Assembly (NCBI GenBank): GCA_022826005.1
Contig: JAJDVT010000078.1
Coordinates: forward strand, 1 to 38,276
Reading direction: 5' to 3'
Length of the DNA: 38,276 nt
DNA from: Gemmatimonadota bacterium
GTDB taxonomy: Bacteria > Gemmatimonadota > Gemmatimonadetes > Longimicrobiales > Gaopeijiaceae
The position numbers were made by a program, and so were the translations under genes. How positions within the stretch are numbered: position 1 is the stretch's first letter; the number at the start of each line of letters is the position of its first letter. The notes beneath the pieces are model-generated. The model made no database searches. It saw only the letters and a list, made by a program, of their open reading frames with translations, and was not told the DNA's origin. Positions 33,124 through 38,276 of this stretch are shown piece by piece.

Positions 33124-33676
33124 CCTGGACACCCCCACCGACGACCTGCGGGCGATGGCCGACGGCATCCTCTACATCAACCGCGGCGAGCCCGGCCGCC
33201 TGCGGCCGCTCGTGCGGGCGGTCCGGGACATCGTGGAGTATGCGGCGCCACTCGTGGACGAGCGGATCGGCCGTGGCGGCTCTGACTTCATCACGGTGCT
33301 CGCGGAGGGGGAGCGCCGGGGCGTGTTCACGCGGCATCAGGTGCTCGTCAACACGGGGCTCCTCCTCTTCGCGAGCCGCACAATAGCCAAAGGGGACCGG
33401 CTGCGGTGGATCATGGCGGCGGCGAACCGGGACCCGCGCGTCCTCGCCGATCCCGACATCTTCGACATCGGCCGACAGCCGAACCCGCACCTCTCGTTCG
33501 GGTCCGGCATCCACTACTGCCTGGGCGCGACTCTGGCGCGGATCGAGGGGCAGGAGGTCCTGCGCGGGCTGGCGGAACGGTTCCGGCGCTTCGAACTTGT
33601 TCGCGATCCGCCCGAGTACCAGCCCAGCCTTCAGTTCCCCTCGGTCAAGTCGTTGCCCGTGAGGTGGCCCGCATGA
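33110..33676 (+). pseudogene. Cytochrome P450 remnant
   Basis: The 188 residues contain the P450 heme loop FGSGIHYCLG with the axial Cys137 and the preceding AANRDPRVLADPDIFDIGR. However, the I-helix oxygen-binding motif (AGxxT) and the K-helix ExxR are absent: LLLFAS runs directly into RTIAKGD where ~80 residues are normally found. The N-terminal ~170 residues of a P450 are missing too, and the GTG start at 33110 lies inside the end of the serine hydrolase. Without ExxR, heme binding and catalysis are not expected, although the frame remains open and overlaps the ferredoxin start (ATGA). I read this as a P450 gene with two deletions, in frame internally. Confidence 0.82.
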
Positions 33677-33936
33677 ACGAGACGCCGCGCGCGCGGGGTC
33701 AGGACGCAAGGACTCCCCCACCGCTCCGCATCCAGGTCGACCACATGCGCTGCGCCGGCAATGCCATGTGTCTGGAGCTGGCGCCCGGCGTCTTCGCGCA
33801 CAACCATTGGCGGCAATCCGAGGTGGTCGACCCCGAGGGAGACACGTTGGAAGACGTGCTCGAGGCGGCGGGCAACTGTCCCACCTCGGCGATCACCGTC
33901 AGCGACGCCGTGACCGGCGAAAAACTCTTTCCGTAG
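33673..33936 (+). CDS. P450-type ferredoxin (3Fe-4S-like)
   Basis: The 87 residues include CAGNAMCLELAPGVF and, near the C-terminus, GNCPTSAITV. C-x5-C followed by a distant CP is the cluster pattern of small ferredoxins serving bacterial P450s, where the middle Cys of the usual CxxCxxC is replaced (here Asn), giving a [3Fe-4S] cluster. ATG 33673 overlaps the P450 stop as ATGA. With the neighbouring P450 broken, its remaining redox partner is unknown; it may serve another P450 or be a relic. Confidence 0.85.
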   Translation: MNETPRARGQDARTPPPLRIQVDHMRCAGNAMCLELAPGVFAHNHWRQSEVVDPEGDTLEDVLEAAGNCPTSAITVSDAVTGEKLFP

Positions 33937-33971
33937 ACGCCCCATGAACGCAGCCCGATGAAAGCGGTCCG

Positions 33972-34355
33972 ATGAAACCCAGGCTTTACCTCGCGGCATA
34001 TCCCTTCGCGGACGATGTCCTTGCTCTCCCCGTTACGGACATTGACGCAACAGTCACGTACTACGCCAAAGCCTTCGGCCTGACGGAGGTCGAACGCCAT
34101 GCTGAACCAGCGAGCGTGGTCATGGAACGGGACGGGGTCCGCATAGGGTTTGCGGTCAACGGCGGGGATCCGGACCAGGAGGGTGCTGCCGTCCTTGTTT
34201 CGGACATCGAACGCGCGCGTGATGAACTCCGGGCCGCGGGCGTCGAGACAGGGAATTGGCGTGTGGACGAGCGAGATGGGCAGGAGTACCAGGTGTTTTT
34301 CGTGGTCGCTCCCGACGGGCTGTGCTACTACTTCCACCAGCCGCTGGCCGGCTGA
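33972..34355 (+). CDS. VOC superfamily protein (glyoxalase/bleomycin-resistance fold)
   Basis: The 127 residues show the paired beta-alpha-beta-beta-beta pattern of the VOC superfamily: VTDIDATVTYYAKAFGL, VVMERDGVRIGFAV, AAVLVSDIERARDELRAAGV and FFVVAPDGLCYYFHQ. This class includes metal-dependent isomerases, dioxygenases and antibiotic-binding proteins. Metal ligands are not obvious enough to pick a subgroup. The gene lies 35 bases after the ferredoxin and 8 bases before the PanB-like gene, on the same strand. No strong ribosome site was seen at ATG 33972. Confidence 0.82.
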   Translation: MKPRLYLAAYPFADDVLALPVTDIDATVTYYAKAFGLTEVERHAEPASVVMERDGVRIGFAVNGGDPDQEGAAVLVSDIERARDELRAAGVETGNWRVDERDGQEYQVFFVVAPDGLCYYFHQPLAG

Positions 34356-34363
34356 CCCGACGC

Positions 34364-35185
34364 ATGGCGGATTCGACCCCCGACCGCCCCGTGACCGTCC
34401 TCGATTTCGCCCGACGCAAGCAAGCCGGCGAGCCGATCGTGATGATCACCGCCTACGACGCGCTCTTCGCCCGGCTGGTGGACGCGGCAGGAGTGGACGC
34501 GGTCCTGGTGGGTGACTCGGTGGCGACCGCGCTCGGCGGCGAGGAGACGACCCTCTCCGCCACCGTCGACCAGATGATCTACCACGGGCGCATGGTGCGG
34601 CGCGGTGCCCGGCGGGCGCTGGTCGTCGTCGACATGCCGTTCATGAGCTACCAGGTGTCGCCGGAGGACGCCGTAAGGAACGGCGGGCGCATCCTCAAGG
34701 AGACGGGGGCTGGCGCGGTCAAGCTGGAGGGAGGGGCCGAGGTCGCTCCCGCGGTCGAGGCGCTGGTGACGGCGGGCGTCCCGGTCATGGGGCACCTCGG
34801 CTTCACGCCGCAGTCGGTCCACCAGCTCGGCGGTCCCCGGCAGCAGGCGCGGGACCACGGCGCCCTGGAAAGGCTCATCCGCGACGCCCGCGCTCTCGAG
34901 AAGGCGGGCGCCTTCGCGGTCGTGCTGTCGACCATGCCGGGGCGGATCGCACAGAAGGTCACTCACGTCCTTTCCATCCCCGCGATCGGCTTCGGCGCGG
35001 GCCCGCTCTGCGACGGGCAGGTGCTGGTGCTGACCGACATGCTGGGGCTGAGCACGGGGGATGGAGCCGCAGGCCCGAAGCGGTACGCCGAGCTGGGAGC
35101 AGAAGTGCGCGAGGCGGTCGCGCGGTACGCCCAGGAGGTGCGGGTCGGACTCTATCCGGGAGCGGGGGACGGCCAGGAGGGGTGA
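34364..35185 (+). CDS. panB: Ketopantoate hydroxymethyltransferase (PanB), active-site variant
   Basis: The 273 residues carry the PanB scaffold: ITAYDALFARLVDAAGVDAV, VGDSVATALGG, TVDQMIYHGRMVRRG, VVVDMPFMSY (metal-site Asp90), AVKLEGG (K120, E122) and IPAIGFGAGPLCDGQVLVL. PanB adds a hydroxymethyl group from methylene-THF to 2-oxoisovalerate, the first step of pantothenate synthesis. The conserved LECVP motif holding the catalytic Glu (E181 in E. coli) reads LSTMP here, putting Ser189 in that position. Numbering from the KLEGG motif confirms the alignment. The enzyme may therefore be inactive or altered. ATG 34364 lies 8 bases after the VOC gene stop. Confidence 0.88.
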   Translation: MADSTPDRPVTVLDFARRKQAGEPIVMITAYDALFARLVDAAGVDAVLVGDSVATALGGEETTLSATVDQMIYHGRMVRRGARRALVVVDMPFMSYQVSPEDAVRNGGRILKETGAGAVKLEGGAEVAPAVEALVTAGVPVMGHLGFTPQSVHQLGGPRQQARDHGALERLIRDARALEKAGAFAVVLSTMPGRIAQKVTHVLSIPAIGFGAGPLCDGQVLVLTDMLGLSTGDGAAGPKRYAELGAEVREAVARYAQEVRVGLYPGAGDGQEG

Positions 35186-35274
35186 TAGGCCGGCCGCCGG
35201 GGCATCGGCAGCCGCTCCCGACAGCGCTTGCCGTCCCGCGTCAGCCAAGCCCTCATCGAGGCGGTGGCCGCGTC

Positions 35275-36330
35275 CTACCGCCCCTTCGCCGCCGCGATCC
35301 TCTCCTCGGCCATCCAGTCGGCCGCGCGCGCCGTGCTGATCCCCAGCTCATCCGCCATCGCGATCACCTGCAGGGTCTGATCGTAGATGTTGGCCACCTT
35401 GGAGTAGACCGTGAAGTCCTCGGTCGCGCGGCCGTTCACCTCTTCCTGGGAGCGGATCAGGCCGCCTGCATTGACCAGGAAGTCGGGTCCGTAGACGATC
35501 CCCCCAGCCTTCAGCTCGTCCCCGTGGCGATCCTCGGCCAGGGCGTTGTTGGCGCCTCCGGCGACTGCGGGACAGCGCAGCCGCGGGATCGTATCGTCGT
35601 TGATCACGGCGCCGATCGAATTCGGCGAGAACACGTCGCACTCCACGTCGTAGATCTCGTCCGGACCGACCACTTCGGCCCCCAGCTCGCTGGCCGCCTT
35701 CGCCAGGACCGGTTCGTAGATGTCGGTCACGGTAAGCCGCGCGCCCGCCTCGTGACAGAAACGGGCCAGCGCGAAGCCAACGTTGCCGAGCCCCTGGATC
35801 GCGATGTGACGCCCCCCGATCGAATCACTCCCGTTCGTCGCCTTGAGTACTGCGCGGATTCCGCAGCTGACCCCGTATGCGGTCGTCCGCGAAGGGTCTC
35901 CCGCGCCGCCGGCGGACTCGTTCACGCAGGACACGTGCCGGGTCGCGCCCCGGATCACGGCCATGTCGTGCGAATTGGTGCCGATGTCCTGTCCCGCTAT
36001 GTACTCGCCCGCCATTGTGTCGATGAATCTTCCCATGGCGCGGAGCAGCGCCGGGTTCTTGTCGGTTCTGGCGTCGCCGATGACGACGGACTTGCCGCCG
36101 CCAAGGTCCACGCCGCTGATCGCGGCCTTGTAGGTCATGCCCCGGGCCAGGCGCAGCACATCGTTCAGCGCCTCTTCCTCGGTGGCGTAGGGGAGCATGC
36201 GGATCCCGCCCAGTGCCGGGCCCAGGGTCGTGTCATGTATCGCGATGATCGCTCGGAGTCCCGAGTCGTTGTCGTTGCAGAAAACCAGCTTTTCGTAGTC
36301 GTGTTCGCCCATCAGCGGAAACACTGTCAT
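35275..36330 (-). CDS. Leucine dehydrogenase (Glu/Leu/Phe/Val dehydrogenase family)
   Basis: The 351 residues match leucine dehydrogenase. GGIRM is at 41-45, the catalytic Lys pair is K68 (GMTYKAAIS) and K80 (GGGKSVV) at the same numbers as in Bacillus enzymes, and the Rossmann motif IQGLGNVG follows near 180. It reversibly deaminates branched-chain amino acids to 2-oxo acids with NAD. A link to the neighbouring PanB (which uses 2-oxoisovalerate, from valine) is attractive but the genes are convergent. Start ATG 36330 has AAGGAGA about 13 bases upstream, somewhat far. The longer ORF upstream is Arg-rich and unlike the family. Confidence 0.92.
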   Translation of the reverse strand: MTVFPLMGEHDYEKLVFCNDNDSGLRAIIAIHDTTLGPALGGIRMLPYATEEEALNDVLRLARGMTYKAAISGVDLGGGKSVVIGDARTDKNPALLRAMGRFIDTMAGEYIAGQDIGTNSHDMAVIRGATRHVSCVNESAGGAGDPSRTTAYGVSCGIRAVLKATNGSDSIGGRHIAIQGLGNVGFALARFCHEAGARLTVTDIYEPVLAKAASELGAEVVGPDEIYDVECDVFSPNSIGAVINDDTIPRLRCPAVAGGANNALAEDRHGDELKAGGIVYGPDFLVNAGGLIRSQEEVNGRATEDFTVYSKVANIYDQTLQVIAMADELGISTARAADWMAEERIAAAKGR

Positions 36331-36728
36331 AGGCTTGCGGCGTCTCCTTTCACGTTTCGTCTCTCTCTTCTTCGGTGGGTACCGCTCGGCTCCGCAGGGA
36401 ATGGCCGCGCCGGGAAAGATAATCCCATCGGCCCGCGGCTGCCGCCCGGAGTGGGACCGGGCGGAACTCGTCGAACCCGATCGCACGGACCAGATCACCA
36501 AGCGCGTCAAACGCTCGGTGCTGGCCTGTTTCAAGGCTCCTGGAAAGGGCTGCCAGACGCGGATGAACCCCGTACCCGAGAGCTACGTGCGAGCTCGGGG
36601 AGGGGGCTCTCGCCAGCACCGGGACGCTTGCGGCTGCGCCGCCGCCGCTCTACGGTACCCCCTTGGGGAATCTGCAATCCACGGCCGGACGGCCGGAGCC
36701 GCCGTCCGCGCCTTCCCAAGGAGGTCCC
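36331..36728. other. Divergent intergenic region, 398 bp, with candidate plus-strand promoter
   Basis: This gap lies between divergent genes. Plus strand: TTGCGG (36628-36633), 17 bases, TACGGT (36651-36656), about 75 bases before the M28 start. A 7-bp inverted repeat CGAGAGC/GCTCTCG spans about 36578-36614. The minus-strand ribosome site of the dehydrogenase lies near 36345. Nothing else was recognised; long ORFs here have poor codon use. Confidence 0.4.
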
Positions 36729-38072
36729 ATGCCCAGCCACCCGCGCGCACCCCGCCAAACCGATGGAAATCGCCGAAACCGTAAAGAGAACATTACGATA
36801 TGTCGTGTTCTCATTACATTATTCGCGCTTCTGGTCGCCGGAGCAGCCGCCTCGCCGCTCGCGGCCCTGCAGGAGCAGGAGGAGGTCGATCCGGTCGCCG
36901 TGCTGGTCGAGCGCCTCACCCTCGACGAGTACAAGGCGACGCTGAAGGGGCTGACGCAGTTCGGCGACCGCCGCCAGGGCACGCAGCGCAACCGCGACGC
37001 GGTCGACTGGATCGAGGGCTGGCTGCAGGACTTTGGCTGCACGAACACCGAGCGCATCCACTACGTGTACGCGCCGCGACGATTCGCCGATCCGCCGCGC
37101 CGCGCACCGGCTCCGGCCCAGGGCGCCGCCCAACGCCCCCCTCCCCGCCAGCAGGTCGAGGACCTGACGACGGCGACCGGAGGCCTCGTGGGACGCCGCG
37201 GACGCGGCTCCGGCGGCAGCACCATCTTCGGCTACCGCGGCCGCACCGGCGTCAATCGCGGCCTCATGGCGCAGCCCGACGAGCGCATCCGCGAGCTCAA
37301 CCGCGAGGAGCCGGTCGACGGCGATCGCTCCCAGGTCTATTGCACCAAGGTCGGCACGACGCGCCCCGACGAGATGTACATCCTGGGCGCGCACATGGAC
37401 GGGCATGGCGTGAACGAGGCGGTGGACGACGACGGGTCCGGCACGGCGCTGGTCATGGAGCTGGCCCGCATCTTCAGTTCGCCGGACGTGGAGACCGAGC
37501 GCTCGATCCGCTTCATCCTCTGGAACAACGAGGAGACGGGGCTGAACGGCGCGAGGGCGTACGTGGAGCAGCGCCAGGAGCTGCAGGGCGTCGAGGATCC
37601 ACCGGGCTCCGGCCAATACCCCGAGCCCCGCTGGCTGGGGATGATCCAGCACGACATGATGCTCTGGGACCACGGAGCGCCGGGCCCCGACGGGAGGGTC
37701 AGCCGCGATCAGCGGCCGGAGGCCGACGTCAACATCGAATTCCAGTGGAACTCGGAGATGGTCGACGAGTCGATGAACCTGGCGTTCCACTTCAAGTTCG
37801 CGAACGCGCGCTACGCCACCGACTACCCGGCCACGGTCGGGCCGCACATGACCAACACCGATTCGACGCCCTTCATGAACCTTGTCGCGGCCATCAGCCT
37901 GCGCGAAAACGAACGCGGCGCGCAGGTGGGTGCGGGGTGGAACCCGAACTGGCACCAGCCCACCGACGTGTGGACGACCTACTCGGATGACGACTTCCGG
38001 CTGGGACTGAATGCGGCGCAGACGACGCTGGCCGCGATCGCGCAGCTGGTCGGCGCGAGCGTGGAGCGTTAG
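36729..38072 (+). CDS. M28 family zinc peptidase, exported
   Basis: This protein of about 447 residues has AAGGAGG 4 bases before ATG 36729, a strong ribosome site. Residues ~22-44 form a signal peptide. Peptidase M28 signatures are the first zinc ligand in ILGAHMDGHG (H222), the DDDGSGTAL motif (D234/D235 bridging), the NNEETG catalytic Glu pair (268-269) and HDMMLWD (third ligand region), with a terminal NWHQPTDVW His. It is probably a periplasmic or secreted aminopeptidase or carboxypeptidase. A ~60-residue Pro/Gly/Arg-rich stretch (120-185) is unusual. The AT-rich element at 36784-36820 lies in the codons of the n-region of the signal peptide. Confidence 0.92.
   Translation: MPSHPRAPRQTDGNRRNRKENITICRVLITLFALLVAGAAASPLAALQEQEEVDPVAVLVERLTLDEYKATLKGLTQFGDRRQGTQRNRDAVDWIEGWLQDFGCTNTERIHYVYAPRRFADPPRRAPAPAQGAAQRPPPRQQVEDLTTATGGLVGRRGRGSGGSTIFGYRGRTGVNRGLMAQPDERIRELNREEPVDGDRSQVYCTKVGTTRPDEMYILGAHMDGHGVNEAVDDDGSGTALVMELARIFSSPDVETERSIRFILWNNEETGLNGARAYVEQRQELQGVEDPPGSGQYPEPRWLGMIQHDMMLWDHGAPGPDGRVSRDQRPEADVNIEFQWNSEMVDESMNLAFHFKFANARYATDYPATVGPHMTNTDSTPFMNLVAAISLRENERGAQVGAGWNPNWHQPTDVWTTYSDDDFRLGLNAAQTTLAAIAQLVGASVER
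36784..36820. repeat. AT-rich palindromic element, copy A, inside the M28 signal-peptide codons
   Basis: The outer arms GAGAACA and TGTTCTC (36788-36794 and 36808-36814) form a perfect 7-bp inverted repeat, with an inner AC/GT pair in register. Twenty-eight of 37 positions match copy B at 23767. It stands out from the surrounding GC-rich sequence, and here it encodes KENITICRVLIT of the signal peptide. Confidence 0.6.
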
Positions 38073-38129
38073 GGCGCGGTCCCCGCCAGCCAGCGACACC
38101 ACCAGGTCGGCACTTTCGGTGAGGTCCGC

Positions 38130-38276
38130 ATGACTCCCAGTCTTTTCCAATACGGAGATGAGCCTGAACCGGGGGAGGTGCGAGAAGGTGAGGCCGGAGC
38201 CCGGAGCAGGTGGCAGTTGATGGAGTTTGATTATCTCCTTGGACGTGGGAGAGAGGCAACCGGCGAGCCGGAGGAT
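38130..38276 (+). CDS. Start of an unknown ORF, open to the window edge
   Basis: ATG 38130 has GAGG 6 bases upstream, and the frame stays open for all 49 codons to the edge. The visible part is acidic and polar (FQYGDEPEPGEVREGEAGAR, then MEFDYLLGRGREATGEPED) with no signal peptide. No family was recognised; it may be a chance frame. Confidence 0.35.
   Translation, partial: MTPSLFQYGDEPEPGEVREGEAGARSRWQLMEFDYLLGRGREATGEPED

Noticed and set aside
1-38276. CRISPR array or prophage
   Set aside because: No regularly spaced repeats with unique spacers and no phage structural or integrase genes were seen.

Overview
The window is high-GC bacterial chromosome with few tRNA or rRNA signals and many secreted or lipoprotein genes. 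These include a VPS10/BNR-repeat 'glycosyl hydrolase', a 6-bladed beta-propeller lipoprotein, a TolB/FlgO-TPR membrane protein, a YtcJ-type amidohydrolase, a Tat-exported epimerase, an M28 peptidase and tandem DUF3667 proteins. This mix is what I associate with Gemmatimonadota. The assignment is an inference from gene content, not from a marker gene.

Layout. 1-141: right end of an IS630-type insertion sequence inside an SNF2 helicase gene. 139-3945: that helicase, on the minus strand, also broken by an in-frame amber codon at 2881-2883. 3963-7280: large VPS10/BNR-repeat exported protein. 7554-11506: plus-strand operon of two DUF3667 paralogues and a lipoprotein amidase, joined by 3-nt and overlapping junctions. 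11616-12173: unrecognised ORF, followed by the C-terminal scrap of a beta-propeller gene. 12372-18425: minus-strand run of RidA-like lipoprotein, amidohydrolase, Tat epimerase, a secreted partner protein and a c-heme/PHM-like copper monooxygenase. 18756-20624: TolB-like TPR membrane protein. 20844-27161: minus-strand genes for a beta-propeller lipoprotein, galactokinase, sodium:solute symporter and sugar-nucleotidyltransferase, which look like sugar uptake and activation, plus a small plus-strand membrane protein. 27241-29462: a lower-GC module with a promoter, a structured leader or small RNA ending in a strong intrinsic terminator, and two or three ORFs that look like a two-gene system whose large gene lost its middle. 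29579-33123: membrane MutS-like ATPase and a serine hydrolase facing each other head to head. 33110-35185: P450 remnant, ferredoxin, VOC protein and an aberrant PanB. 35275-36330: leucine dehydrogenase. 36729-38072: M28 peptidase. 38130-end: start of an unknown ORF.

Two themes stand out. First, gene decay is frequent: the helicase has two lesions, and there is a propeller remnant, a P450 with internal and N-terminal loss, a large protein with an internal deletion, and a PanB lacking its usual catalytic Glu. Second, three AT-rich ~37-bp partly palindromic elements at 23767, 26683 and 36784 share 26-28 of 37 positions in the two pairwise comparisons made against the 23767 copy. They lie upstream of one gene and inside two others. 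Together with the structured RNA at 27275-27415 they are the most novel-looking signals here.
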